Positions 46,207-58,409 of a DNA stretch of 64,000 bases are shown here, piece by piece (position 1 is the stretch's first letter; each line of letters opens with the position of its first letter). Source of the stretch: Cryptomeria japonica (lineage: Eukaryota; Streptophyta; Pinopsida; Cupressales; Cupressaceae); assembly GCF_030272615.1 (NCBI RefSeq), contig NC_081415.1, forward strand, positions 602,287,644-602,351,643. The letters are read 5' to 3'. A program made the translations under genes and the position numbers. The notes beneath the pieces were generated by a model that searched no databases, was not told the origin of the DNA, and was given only the letters and a program-made list of their open reading frames with translations.

Positions 46207-47016
46207 AGAGCTTACCCGGTTAAGGGATTTTACTTCTGTTGTAATTGTTAGAAAACAATAGGTTTTTCTTGATTTGTCTGAGTAGCACTACATTTGCTTG
46301 ATCAGATCCTTCTAATCTTGAATCTTCCTTCACTCAAAGTGTAGATCCACTCATTGGTTAGGCAACTACACACTCAATGGGTTTTCTACCAATCTTGCCA
46401 ACACTCTTTACAAACAAGTTCATCAACCTTAAATATAAAATCAATTAGGTTAGTAACGCAACAAAAGCCTAATTCTCATCATTGAGATTAGAAACAAGTC
46501 GGCACAATCTTGACCATTAGAAATCATGACAATCTATTCACATTCTTCAAGAAAATTCCAACCGCTCCATGATCACCACTTCATCGGACTTTGTAACTCA
46601 TCACGCATTGTGCATTAGATACAATCCACTTTGCTCCTTCTCTAGACAAAAAAAAATGTACCAAAACAATTTGAACATATCCTTATACAATGATTGCATG
46701 TGTCTCCATCATTACCGCTTATCAAATAATAAACCATCAAACTTGATCCGTTAGGGTTTAACAACTGATAGGGTTTACCGGTTACATTAAATAGAAAGGT
46801 TTAACCCTTTACTTCGGTTCACGAGGTCAACTCACAAACTTTACATACTAGTTTACAACATCTTCCATGAAGCTCTTCTTACCTGTTACTAGCCAATATC
46901 AGAAACAACAATATCAGCAATAACATGAATACCATTTCCGGTTCAATTGACATCAATGACAACATATAATTAATGCAATCTCTATGCAAAATATCAATAA
47001 TCTCAAAATGCCAACA
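46207..47016 (-). repeat. copia-A 5' LTR, 5' part
   Basis: Resumes the LTR exactly where 38551 left off (TTAGAGCTTACCCGGTTAAG) and runs to the LTR start TGTTGGCATTTTG (minus strand, 47016), followed by the TSD ACCAC. Collinear with 32950-33715 apart from the extra ~46 bp at the outer end. Confidence 0.88.
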
Positions 47017-47328
47017 ACCACTTCTATCAGTAGATTTAGGATTTTGCCCTAGTTGCATATTCAACCTGATTTATTATGGAAGGAAAAGGTGAAAAGGGAG
47101 GCTTATTATGAATGGCTAAGCAATCTTAGGTATATAAATAACAAGCCATGATGAGAATGGGTAAATTTATTATGGAGGACTAGGGAGTGAGTGTGTGCAA
47201 GGTGAAAGGATGAAATTGAATCTTAAAGGATAGAGGAGCAATGTCTCTACACATGGTGTCAGTAACCTGGTTTTCACCATGGTACTTGCTTAGGGTGCCA
47301 TTGGAGTGGTTTTCACCATTCGATGGAT

Positions 47329-48560
47329 TTATTTCTTTTCTTTTTTTGATTTTTTCAAAAAAATAAAAATTCTATATAATATTTTTGTATTTTTGACAAT
47401 GGGATATTTTGAAAAACTATATGTAAAACTTGCGAAGGTGCATGTTTTTGACATGATCCTCCAAAGGTTCTCCATCTGGTGTTGAGAGATAATATGCACT
47501 TGATCCATATATTGTTGTGATGACATAAGGACCAAGCCAATTTGGTTCGAACTTTTCGTTCTTCTCTCCGTCTTGCTGATTTTTTAGGATTTTCTGTAAG
47601 AACTAAGTCATCCACCACAAATGTGCAAGGATTTACCTTATGATTGTAGATGCGACTCATTATTTTTTTATATGCTTTGAGATGATTAAAAGAAATTTGT
47701 TTACACTCATCCAATAATTCTATATCTTGTAAGTGGGAGACCCTATAATCTTCATCATTGATTAGATTGTGCATAGAGACTCTAAGGCATGGTAACTCGA
47801 CCTCAATAGACAAGATAGCTTTCACACCATAGACAATTGAGTAAGGTGTAGCTCAAGTAGGTGTGTGAACACTTGTGCAGTTGGCCCAAAGTACGAGATT
47901 GAGATGGATATGCCAGTTAAAGTAGTGTCATTGATTGTCTTTTTAAGGATTTTAAAAATAGTTTTGTTAGTTGCCTCAACTTAACCATTACCTTAGGGGT
48001 AGTATGGGGTAGAAAAGAGATGATGGATATGGAAATGATCACAAAGTTCACGAAAATCCTATTTTTTGAAAGGACACCCATTATCTGTGACAATGGAAAG
48101 GGAAACACCATAGTGACAAATGATATAATTAAGGATAAAATTTGCTATCTACTTTCCAAGTACTTGGGTGAGAGGAAAGTCTTTGATCCAATTTGTAAAA
48201 TATTTTGTGTTTGTGATAATGAATTTATGGCCATTGGAAAAAGGAGCATGAATCTTACCTATGAGGATGAGCCCCCACTAGCAAAAGGGCCATGTATTAG
48301 AAATGGGCTGAAGTTCCTCCGTTGGTGCATGAATAAGATCTCCATGAATCTAGAATTTCTTACACTTTCTGATAAACTCATATGAGTCTTTTTCCATAGT
48401 AGGCCAGTAGTATCTAGTCCTCATCAATTTCTTGGCTAAGGTTGGACCACTAGAGTGAGAACCACATATACATTTGTGAGCCTCACATAACATAATTTGA
48501 TCTTTGTCACTCTCTAAGCATCTAAGAAGAGTACCATCTAGACCCCGACAATAAAGGTTA
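47329..48560 (-). pseudogene. Tat-2 integrase
   Basis: The minus strand reads a zinc-finger region CGSHSSGPTLAKKLMRTRYY, a core with SIVTDNGCPF (second catalytic Asp in the TDNG context) and YPGNGVEATNK-like YYP-GNG-VEATNKTI, and a C-terminal piece with LPCLRVSMHNLINDEDYR, HLKAYKKIMSRIYNHKVNP and TFVVDDLVL, the usual end of Tat-type integrases. There are several stops. The 3' side is interrupted by copia-A at 47022. Confidence 0.75.
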
Positions 48561-48879
48561 TTGACTAAGATGACATATCAGGAGGATGGATGAATGAAGG
48601 TATGACTTTTATTGTTGGAAAGGTCAAGTGGAAGGATATTGTCGCAGAGCTAAGTGAAAATTGGACCATACCAAGGGGAATCAAGACCAAAAAAACATAT
48701 CATCTCAGTGGGAGTAATTGCATATGAGGAATCCAAAATATTATCCACCAAGAACTCATAGCGGGTCTCATTTTGAGGTATATCGATCAATGAAGTGATG
48801 CTAGCCATGACATCTATAGCTTGGTTGTTATCCCTTGGAATCTATTCAAAGATTATCTATGTGAAATATTGCTTGAAGT

Positions 48880-49420
48880 TGTCCACCATTTTCTTGTAAG
48901 GCATTAAATTTTTATCTTTAGTCTGATAATCATCGTTTGTTGATGAATTACAAGTTGAGAGCCCCCAAAAACATGAAGTTCCTAGATCTTCCATTTAACT
49001 ACAATTCGTATTCCTATTATTAATGCTTCATATTCTACTATGTTATTGGTTCAAGGGAATGACAATTGGTATGACTTAGGAATGGAGTTCCCTTGAGGTG
49101 TGATGAAGAAAATTCCAACTCCTGCACCATGTTGCATATATGGACCATCAAAATATAATTGCAAGGCTTTGTATTTGTCACTCTAAGAATGGATTCATCT
49201 AGGAATTTCAAGACAATAGGAGTGTCATCAATCATAGATGCAAATACTAGTTGATTTGAAATAGCTTATCCTTTAATTGCTTTTCTATCCAAATATTCAA
49301 TGTCAAACTTGCTCAGAATCATAACCCATTTAGCTAATCTACTAGTGAGTGTTTCCTTATTTAGAAGATATTTTAGTGGATCTGGATCTATCCTTGCAAC
49401 GAGCTTTGTTTTATGAGTTA
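48880..49420 (-). pseudogene. Tat-2 RNase H region, degraded
   Basis: Lies between RT and integrase. Short readable parts near 49330-49030 fit the tail of the RT-linked RNase H (KWVMILSKFDIEYL-like wording near 49340-49300) and the second, integrase-proximal RNase H-like region of Tat elements (ILMVHICNMVQELEF, where LxxDG would be expected). Too broken to list all catalytic residues. Confidence 0.45.
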
Positions 49421-49680
49421 TCATGTGATGTCATAATTTATGTGAGGCAAAAAACACAACAAGACATGCACGCTCAATCGGTGTGTAGTTAATATTATAG
49501 CCAACCAATGTGCAATTTATATTGTATACTATCTTTTCTTTGCCTTCATTGTCTTGTTGCACCAAGAGTGCCCCCCAGTGTTGTTTATGTAGTTGATATG
49601 TAAAGTAGCAGGGGTTTTCCTAGAATAGGTGGCATCAATACTGGTGGATTCAAAAGGTAGTCTTTGACAATTTGAAAAGC

Positions 49681-51720
49681 CTATTGACACTTATCATCCC
49701 ATTTGAACTTGATATTCTTATGAAGGAGATGCTGAAAAGGATGACATTTATCTGCAAGCTGTGTGATCAATTTGCATATTGATTGAAGTCTTCCATATAG
49801 AGACCAAAGTTGGGTAATATTCTTTGGTGGTGGCATCACTAATATAGCTCTAACTTTGGCTGGATTGGCTTCAATTCCTTGTTGTGAGACAATGTATCCA
49901 AGGAGTTTCTTGGAGGTCACTCCAAAGACACATTTCTTAGGATTTAGCCTAACTTTGTATTTTTTCAAACGTTCAAAAACCATTGATAGAATATCTAGAT
50001 GTGTTTATCTTGTTATTGACTTTCCTAGGAGATCATCAACATAATCTTCCATAGTGATGTGCATGAGATCATGAAAGATTGTTGTCATTTCTCTTTGATA
50101 TGTAGCACCCACATTTTTTAATCTAAAGGGCATAACATTCCAGTAGAAAGTTCCCCAAGGACAAATAAATGTTGTTTTGTATTAGTCTTTAGGTGCTATT
50201 TTGATTCGGTTATACTTGGAGAATCCATCCATCAATGATAACATTGCATTACTAGTTGTAAGATCCACTATCAGATCAATGTTTGGTAATGGAAATCATC
50301 TTTAGGACAAGATTTGTTAATGTCCTGAAATCTGTACATATTCTAATACTGCAATTTGGTTTACTAATAACTGTCTGTGAAATTTGGAATTTGTATTTGA
50401 AACATAAACACTTACTAAATCATTGCATGCATGGTCAGTTTATCAAAATCAATAAATGTAAAAACCATAACAAATAAACCTATTGCCTCTTAAAAGATGG
50501 GAGTATAGATTTGCTCTCAGATTTATCTAAGCAATACTAGTGACTAGACTACACCAAGACATAGGATTTAATCTATATGAATGTAAACTAAATGAATGCA
50601 AGATTAAGAAAATTAAGGTAGATTAATCTAAACTAATATGAGAAGAATGATTGTATGCATGATTAATCTAAAATGATAATTATGCTAGATGATTGAGATA
50701 AAAATGCCTATAGTAATCATGCTAAAATCTAGGATGCAAGTGATCTTTATTTCTCCAAAATGAGGGGTATTTATTGGAATTCCAAGGCCAAAGCTAAGGT
50801 GGCAGGAATCGATGGTCCAAATTTGATCTGAAGATATCAAGAGATAAGATTGGGGAAGTTTGAGAAGAGGTTGGAGGAAGAGACACTTGTCATCTCTGTG
50901 GTGACAAGTGTCAAGGAACTTTTCTCATGAGAGGGAAAGTGTCCAAGGGAGGAGACATGTGGAAAAAGTGCTATATGTCTCAAGGGGAGAATATCCAACC
51001 CATAAGAGGTTAGGATAAAAGAGGTTAGGATGTGAAAGATGGGATAGGGTTAGTTAAACCCAAGATTAGATAGAATGGGTTAGGTTAGGGGGAGGTTAGG
51101 TTAGGTAGTTATAAGTTTGGAGCCCATGGCTCATATTTTAATTTTGAAATTCAAATATTAGGAGAAGAAAATTAATTTCAACAAATTAAGAATTTGTTAA
51201 TCTTAATTAGGAATTAGAAGAATGAAATTAATGGGGGGAATTAATTAATTTAGAATTAATTAATCAAAGGGGGATTGTTGAATAAACTATATAAATAAAT
51301 CATGTAGACTTATTTACTAGTAGATAAATAGAGAAATTAATCAAATTGCTTGTGAATTCAATTAATTGAGAAGAGGGATTAATTAGATAACTATGTATTA
51401 ATTAATTATCTTCAGACCATTTTTAGGTGTATACAATAGGTACTAAGTTAGAGATCCACTTGGGGTAGTCAATTGGTCTAATTAACCCCACATCCAATAA
51501 TTTCTCCAGTTTTACCTTGACTAATAGTGCCAGTTGCGGATGCATCTTTCTCAATTTCTATTTTATAGGCTTAGCTCCTAGAGTCACTGTCAAATGATTC
51601 ATTACTAGATTGGGGTCTAATCTAGGCATGTCGACATATAACCATGCAAAATTGATCTATCTCTCTGTGAAGAAAATTATGAACGTCGTTCTTTCTTTTG
51701 TTGTCAAATATTGTGCTAAG
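49681..51720 (-). pseudogene. Tat-2 reverse transcriptase, split by a solo LTR
   Basis: 5' part (51720-51441): LVKVKLEKLLDVGLIRPIDY then PKWISNLVP. 3' part (50366-49681): NCSIRICTDFQDINKSCPKD, a middle block around 50200-50000 with the region of the FxDD box (DDLLGKSIT context), and YKVRLNPKKCVFGVTSKKLL, GYIVSQQGIEANPAKVRAIL. Removing the solo LTR and one 5 bp duplication restores the continuous frame ...SNLVPISKPNCSIR..., which supports the boundaries. The copy is inactive because of stops. Confidence 0.8.
50372..51435 (-). mobile_element. Solo Tat-like LTR in the Tat-2 RT
   Basis: The minus strand starts TGTATACACCTAAAAATGG, close to the Tat-2 LTR start TGTAGACACCTAAAATTG, and ends ATTTCACAGACA; 1,064 bp. 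Flanks ATAAC (50367-50371) and ATAGG (51436-51440) are a diverged 5 bp TSD. The RT frame joins cleanly across it. It contains AATTAATTAA-rich stretches (about 51170-51410) like the Tat-1 LTR. Confidence 0.75.
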
Positions 51721-52099
51721 AATATGTTGTGTGGAACTTGGACTCTATGCCAATATTTGTCTTGATAGTGTCTTCCACAAGCATTGATTATTTCTCTTCA
51801 TATGATGTCATATGGAGAGTGTCAAACCTTCCATCCTCATGTTCCTCAGTGAGTTTTTCACCCTTGGATACATCCTTTCTTTTTACCTTTTTAGAGTCAC
51901 ACAACACGACAATGTGGTTTTCACCATAAGACCCATGATTTATTTTTATATTTATACTTTTGCAACTAGAAGGTTTGGCATTCTCTTTAAGATATGTTGT
52001 GCTATAAAGGTCTATGATGTATCCCACTTTGTGGTCCCCAATAGGTAGATCATTTCTTATGCCAAGATAGTCAATAAAGGCCTTGTCCTTTTGAAAAGT

Positions 52100-52900
52100 G
52101 TCTAATTATGGAGGCTCTTGTTGGTCCTAATCAATAAGTTGTAGATGAATGAGTGGAAGACCATAAATGTTGTCAAAGTCAATGGGAGCAAGGTTAAAGA
52201 CACAAGAGTCTTCAGGTATTTCTATGCAATCATCGAGGTCATCACTAGAACTCTCCTCACCAGTCTCGATTGTAAAATAATCCAAATCGACATCACTAGA
52301 GGGACACTCAAAAAAGGGAGTCTTCACTCTTCATGGTTTTGACCTATAACCTTGAGATTTTGAGGGTTTTGGATCCCAATTTTTTTAATCCATGGTTCAC
52401 CACTTTCACTCTTCTCTGTGATTTATAATTTGATAAAGTAACTTGACCAACTCTAAAATTTCTGTTAAACTCTTCTTCTTCTGTGGGTTCACCTAGTTCT
52501 CTAAATGTTTTGGTGAGCTCATGATCACTAGATGACTTATCTCCCATTTGTTAGAGTCTGTGGAGTAGCATTTCTTTTCTTGTTGGTAATTAGAGTCTAT
52601 GATATGCAATTCTTCTATAGGATTATGAGTTCCTAACCTAAGGGGTATAAAGCCAGGTTATTTTGGAGCATTGATTTTTGAATGTTAACTCTATTTGAAA
52701 TGGTTCAACAATTCCTTTCTTTTGTAACCCAAGAGGGCTCTTTCCATCATATCCAAATTTTTGCAAGAAATTGAATCCTTTGCCATACTTTTCACATGGT
52801 ATTTTAATGTGATCTTGGGTATATTCTTCTCCAAGTTCCTTATAAAGAATTTTGTAGAGATCTTCTTCCATCTCACCCCATCTATCTAATATAGTGGGAT
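52100..52900 (-). pseudogene. Tat-2 linker with G-patch domain
   Basis: The minus strand at 52871-52638 has YGKGFNFLQKFGYDGKSPLG followed by LQKKGIVEPF, the Gly-spaced pattern of a G-patch as found between protease and RT in Tat-lineage polyproteins. G-patches bind RNA or stimulate RNA helicases. An acidic linker follows (SSDVDLDYFTIETGEESSSD, about 52300). No RT residues in this part. Confidence 0.6.
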
Positions 52901-53834
52901 CCTATTTTATGGTAATGGTGGATACTTTTTTGGAGTGATGTAGTCATCCATAATCTTTAGGAGAATCCACTATTTGTCTTAAATACATGATTTGATTCAA
53001 AGTATATTCTCCCATTCCTTTATCCTTTTATTTTCCTTTAAGCTCACCTTGTTTTGATGTAGAAGGTTTTAGTGATTCTAGATCCACATATGTTGATGAT
53101 GGAGTTGCTTCTCTGTTGATTGGAATTATTATTTATGATCTTGATCATAGGTTAATACAATACATGAATGGATTTGGATCACCTCTTATTGTTACTTCAA
53201 CTCCACTATGAGGGAATTTGATACAATGATGATATGTTGATGGTCCTACTCTCATCTCATAAATCCATGGATGTCCCTAAAGTATATTGTATGTTAGATC
53301 TAAATTAAGGACTTGAAAAACCACATCCCTTGTGATTGACCTAATTCTCAAAGGTAAGGTGATTGTTCCCTTAGATGAGCATTCTTCTCCATCATATGCT
53401 TTAATGGTGATCTAGTTCTTTGAATTCATAGTTTATTCACAATATCCCAATTGTTTAATAGTATTCAATGTCCAAATATTCAGACCTACTCCTCCATTTA
53501 TCAAGACTCATTTGATACAATTTTTATGGAGAAAGGCCTCAATATAGAGGGGTGCATTGTGTAGTTGGTACATGGAGACATCATAAACTTCTATGAATGC
53601 AAGGAAATACGGAGTGGAAAGGTATCCCACCAAGGCTTGAAATTGATCCATGTTGAGATTAGTGGGTATGGAGGTTTCTCTCAATGCTTTATCAAGAATG
53701 GCCTTATGTGAAGGGGATATACGCAAAAGATCAAGGATAGAAATGAGAGCAAGTGTCTTCCTTGACTGATCTACAAGGTCATAATCATTATTGGTAGATG
53801 ATGATGCTATGGTCTTGGATGGAACACCTTGCAA
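52900..53834 (-). pseudogene. Tat-2 protease and upstream linker
   Basis: The linker (53834-53508) reads TLALISILDLLRISPSHK, usual before the Tat protease. The protease follows in another frame: RVLINGGVGLNI (the active-site Asp of the expected DGG is Asn here), then IKAYDGEE, LRIRSITRDVVFQVLNL, YNIL-GHPWI and [16 protein letters not shown] (about 53270-53200). Broken by several stops. Confidence 0.65.
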
Positions 53835-53839
53835 GGTGA

Positions 53840-55683
53840 CTTTACCTTGATGGGTTGTGACATTACATGCAAAGGTTTCCTCTTTGGAGGATGAAGAAGA
53901 TGATCTTATGCCTTATAAAACAACTTTACTCCTTTGGGTAGAATCTTTGGGAGTTTTGTCCTTTATGATAATGGTAGAAACATAATTATCCATTGAAATG
54001 TGGTTAACAGTCGATTCATAGTCATAGGACACTTTAGCATAGTTGGCTTGATTATCTGTTCTAGATTTTCCTTTATCATGCTTAGGTAATGGCTCTTTAA
54101 ATATCACATTTTCCTCATTGGAGGTATGACCATCAACCTCTACGTCACCCTTGTTAATATGATCTTGTATAACATCCTTCAATCTATGACAATTTCCAAT
54201 TGTGTGTCCTTTTCTCTTGTGATACTCACAATACTCATCATCATTCCACCATGCAGGTTTTACTTTTATTTCATAAGGTGGATTATTTGGTAGTGTTATG
54301 AGCTTATTTTCAACCAATTTCTTGAATGATGTCTCAATTGGATCTCCCAATGGAGTGTATTTTCTTTGAGGCTTTGATGGCCTTTGAGTGTTTACTTCTA
54401 CCATTTGTTTTTGTGGGATATCACAAGAGAATCGACTAGAAAGACCTCTCCATCACTGTAAGAATGAAGCACAAGATTCCCCATTTTTCTACTTAGTATT
54501 GCACAAGGTAGTCACTGACACATCTATTTTAATGTTGTATGAAATCCTCTGCTAAATCACTCCATGACTTAATTCTAGGTGGAAGTTGGGAGAACCATTC
54601 CATAGCTTATCCATCTAAGCTTTATGGGAACAATCTCATCAAGTATGTTTCTTCTCCTACTACTTCAATGCAAGTTGTGAAAAAATCTCTTACGTGTGCC
54701 TTAGGATCCCCTTTGCCTCTATACTCATCAAATTTTGGTGTCACAAAATGTGGAGTAAATAGAGGCATTGGAATTATTCTATCAAATGGGTAAGGACATA
54801 TGCCTTTCATTGTATATTGTTGCTTTGGTGTATTTGTATCCACCATATTATTTTGCAAATCCTTGATTTGTTGTTGCAAGTCATTCTTTGGTGGTTTCTT
54901 TTCTCTTTGAGCTAGTCCCATGCTCGAACCATCGGGTGGAGGAGGAGGGATATAATGCATGTATGGATTCTATTGATCATAGATGTGTTCATATAAAGGA
55001 GGAACATAGTTATATCTTGGATATGGACCACTTGGTATGGTATTGTAATGAGGAGCACTATGTTTAGGACAATACATGTCATGATGATCAGGATAGGAGG
55101 TATCATAAGAGTGATCTTGAATATTTCCCCCAAATCTGACATGGGGTCTCCTTGTGTCATGATTTTGAATGTTCACTTGGGTGTAATTGTATGCATTGGT
55201 ATGATCTTAGGTATTATCATGAGCATGTGTATTGGTATTTCTTCTCCATGTGAAAGGATGACTATGAGTTTGTTCATGAGAGCTCCTAGCAAAATTGGTA
55301 TGAGTATGGCCATTGGGAACTTCTGGTTTTTGAAATAAGGATGAAGGTGACTCAGGCATGAAACGTTCTCTCCTATTACCACCATTATGTCCTCTACAAT
55401 TTTCATTTGTGTTAACCATTATATTAGGGTCCTCCTCTAATATTTGTGACATATCTCTTCTCGTGATTTCTTCAACCAATCTATTGAATCTTGGATCTAG
55501 GATATTCTTTTCAATGTCTTCGGTGGTGATAGATGTATTGTCATTATCATTGTCTAGCATACTATTGCGATTGTCAAATGGATTGTAAAATTAATCTCCA
55601 TCAAACTCATAGGTACTCATGTTGAGAGATCTTAGAGCTTCTTTGGCTTCTCTTCTATACCTTTGGGAATGATTTTCAACCAT
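53840..55683 (-). pseudogene. Tat-2 gag
   Basis: Starts ATGGTTGAAAATCATTCC at 55683. The N-terminal part is Asn/His/Pro-rich (55600-54960, with stops), then a coiled-coil bit (DLQQQIKDLQNN) and a Retrotrans_gag capsid (PKFDEYRGKGDPKAHVRDFF at about 54740, with the rest degraded to 54420). A conserved YTPLGDPIETSFKKLVENKL, a zinc knuckle CEYHKRKGHTIGNC and an acidic tail end at 53913. The knuckle type (CxxHxxxGHxxxxC) is typical of Tat elements. Confidence 0.78.
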
Positions 55684-55690
55684 GAACTAA

Positions 55691-56390
55691 TCCTTGGCTA
55701 AATGAAAGATGGAAGAAAACGTGAAGACTATGGAAATATAAAGAAAGGATATGAGATGAAAAGAATCTAGGGTTGTCTCTCAATATCTAAAAATATAAAT
55801 CCAAGATATGTGTGATCTAAAGTAAGGTGTGGCTTCCAAAGAGATAATAGATCTCTTTATTACGTAAGTTGACCTTGACTAAAGATGACCAAATGGGACC
55901 CTAAGATGATAGATCTAATGTGAGAACCCCTTAGTGATATCTTGTAATAAGTTTGCAAGATATGATGAGGACCACAAAGCAACCTTTTGAGTCTAGTCTG
56001 GAAAATGTGTATAAGGGATTGGAAATGAATGGAAATAATGTACAATATGTGACCAAGACTGGTTGATTGAAAATGATGAAGCCCTATAGGAAATTCCTTA
56101 GAAGCTCTTTAAATATCAAAACTTAAGCTCGTTTTGTCTTTTCCATTCTTTTCTGAAATGTAGATGTGGAACTGTTATGCACAAACATGATTTCTCAACT
56201 CAAACATAGTTTTCTGAGACAGATGCAATTTTAACTATTATTCTGACAATGTTTTGTTTTCTGACAAAAATGTGATTATGTCCTACACAGACATGGTTTC
56301 CAAACCCAGATGTGGTTTTAAGGAACAAAGACACATTTTTAATCTTGAAGAAGTCATCGGTGAGGAGGGACCTCAAGGAGATCAGTCTAG
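55691..56390. other. Tat-2 leader region, no gene
   Basis: Upstream (right) of the Tat-2 gag start. Contains loosely repeated ACAAACATGATTT / ACAGACATGGTTTCC / CAGATGTGGTTT words at about 56170-56340. No primer site was recognised. Confidence 0.4.
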
Positions 56391-57200
56391 ATCAGTTGGC
56401 AAGAGTAAACACAATGGAAACAAATAGATATGATGGAGGTAATGCAGAATAGATATTTTTATTGCATGAAATTTGATTACATCCAATAGGTAACAATCAG
56501 GTTACAACATACCAACACATAGGCTTGGTAGAATTGGTCACAATCGGGACCTTGAATCAAAAGATCTATCTTCTAGGCACAATATATCTATCTGATACTC
56601 TGATAGATTCTAATTGATTCCATTCTAAAGCATGATTACAAATATATATATTGATCCAAAGGATCCAGTTGGCCCAAAAGGGATAAAAAACTGAAGAACA
56701 AGACTTAACATGTAAAATGAAAAAGGTCATCCTCCACCAAAAGATTCCTCTAGAAAATCCAAAGGATAAAATGTAGAAGGTCAGCCACACATCAAGAAAC
56801 ATAGAGATCAACTCTTGAGGCTCCGAAAGATTCAGAATGGGTTCCTATAGATCACCATAATAGGTCTCAGGCAACTAGTAACAAAGGAACAACCGGTAAA
56901 AAGAAACTATCATGGAAACTGGTAGCGATATCTTGTCAAAAAGTGATCCAAATGAGATGTGGTATGAAAGAAAGAAAAATGATCAAGTCTTCAAGTAGAA
57001 TCCAACTCCATAGGATCCGATGAGCCAAAACTAGGATACACAAAAAGAAAACTGAAACTACAAACAAAACATAAAGGAAAATGTTTTTTGTTGATGCAAG
57101 ATTGTTGTGAACAGGGGATGCTCCGAAATCAGACATTCAGGGTTAATGAAAAGTGAGCCTCTCACTTTTCCTGGGTCAGAGGTAAACCGAGGCGGTCTAC
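56391..57200 (-). mobile_element. 3' end and probable LTR of the chromovirus
   Basis: Follows the chromodomain on the minus strand. The sequence after the integrase stop (about 57190-57130) and the AT-rich stretch to about 56400 should contain its 3' LTR, which may start TGTCTGATTTCGGAG at 57134. I found no second copy to confirm this. No gene. Confidence 0.35.
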
Positions 57201-58222
57201 CTCTGCCTGAGAATTCAATATGAATCTTCAATTGGTCTTCTCTTCCACTTCACAAGATATTCTTTGTACTGATTGTTCCTAGTACTACGTCCAATCCTAC
57301 TATCCAAAATCTCTTCAATCTGATCTGGTTCCTTCCAAGGAAATTGTTTCTCAAGGTCTGGAACACTATCCTCACTGAAGTCTTGTTCATGGTACTCTTG
57401 AAGATCTACAATGTTGAATATAGATGAAATACTTAGACTATCTGGTAGCTCCACTTCATATGCATTTCCAAAACTAAACTTTCTCAAAATATTATAAGGT
57501 CCAAACTTCTTCATCTGCAACTTATTATAAGTTCCAACAAGGAATCTCTCTTTTCTCAAATATACCGTCACTTCATCACCAATTTCAAATTCCTTATGTC
57601 TCCTCTTCTCATCTGCCTTCTCTTTATATTTTTTGTTCATGTCTTCCAAATGTTGTTTAACCTAAATACGCAATGATACCATGTGATTTGCAAAATCTTC
57701 TGCTTCTCAACTCTTCCAGTCTTCACTGCTAATGTCTTTCAATTCTTTTATTCCTCTAGGATGCACTCTGGTAACAATCTCCAAAGGTTTTTTTCTGGTA
57801 CTTCTATTCATTGAATTGTTGTAGGCAAACTCTACTTGTACAAGGATCAAATCATAACTTCCAGTTTTATCTCCCACTAAACATCTCAACAAGTTTCCCA
57901 AGCTCCAGTTAACAACTTTTGTCTGTCGATCAGTCTATGGATGAAAAGTAGAATTGAACTTCAAATCTATATTCATCTTCTTCCAAAGTGTTCTCCAAAA
58001 ATAGCCAACAAACTTAGTGTCTATGTCTAAAAATATGCTCTTAGGTAATCCATGCAATCTCATCACCCCTTTGAAAAATAGGTCTGCTACCTACAATGCA
58101 TCTGATGTCTTCTTACATGATATGAAATGAGCCATATTTTAAAATCTATCCACTACCACAAATATAGAATCATTCCCTCTCGGTGTCTTAGGTAATCCAA
58201 GTACAAAATACATGCTTATATA
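57201..58222 (-). pseudogene. Chromovirus integrase with chromodomain
   Basis: The minus strand reads the integrase core from [10 protein letters not shown] and FVVVDRF (first catalytic Asp) at about 58200, VADLFFKGVMRLHGLPKSI, FVGYFWRTLWKKMN and YNNSMNRSTRKKPLEIV. Then the GPY/F C-terminal part with EIGDEVTVYLRKERF and KKFGPYNILRKF, and a chromodomain (EEILDSRIGRSTRNNQYKEY then LVKWKRRP). Chromodomains target such elements to marked chromatin. Stops at several places. The upstream part is cut off at 58223 by element E; the codons continue up to that point. Confidence 0.85.
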
Positions 58223-58409
58223 TGTAGCATCCTAAAATTGCGACACTTGCAATTTCAACTGCATTTCGGTCTTCACGATGGCAACACAACACGCAACCTG
58301 AATGGAGACCCCGAAACCTGATTATGACACTGAAAACTGCATTTTTCAAGCACCCTGGCCTGAACCTCCTTGCACCCTGCTGTCCCGGGAGGTGGGACCA
58401 GAGCGCCCA

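Larger units (their letters stand above)
32328..47016 (-). mobile_element. Ty1/copia element copia-A with a nested LINE
   Basis: A minus-strand element with 3' LTR 32328-33715, gag-pol 37902-33718, primer site 37906-37917, and a 5' LTR split into 37920-38551 and 46207-47016 by a LINE. The TSD ACCAC on both sides defines the ends. Without the LINE it would be about 7 kb. The frame is broken in many places, so it is inactive. Confidence 0.88.
27518..55690 (-). mobile_element. Tat-type Ty3/gypsy element Tat-2, nested insertions included
   Basis: The minus-strand order is: gag (55683-53840), protease, G-patch region, RT, RNase H, integrase (to about 47329), then after the copia-A insertion a non-coding region, an antisense PMD gene, a polypurine tract (27864-27881) and a 3' LTR starting TGTAGACACC at 27863. 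The Tat assignment rests on the CEYHKRKGHTIGNC knuckle, the G-patch between protease and RT, the RT wording CPKDDF, and the antisense ORF position. The 5' LTR and primer site were not found to the right. Copia-A (TSD ACCAC), a solo Tat-like LTR and a solo copia LTR sit within it. All frames are broken. Confidence 0.75.
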
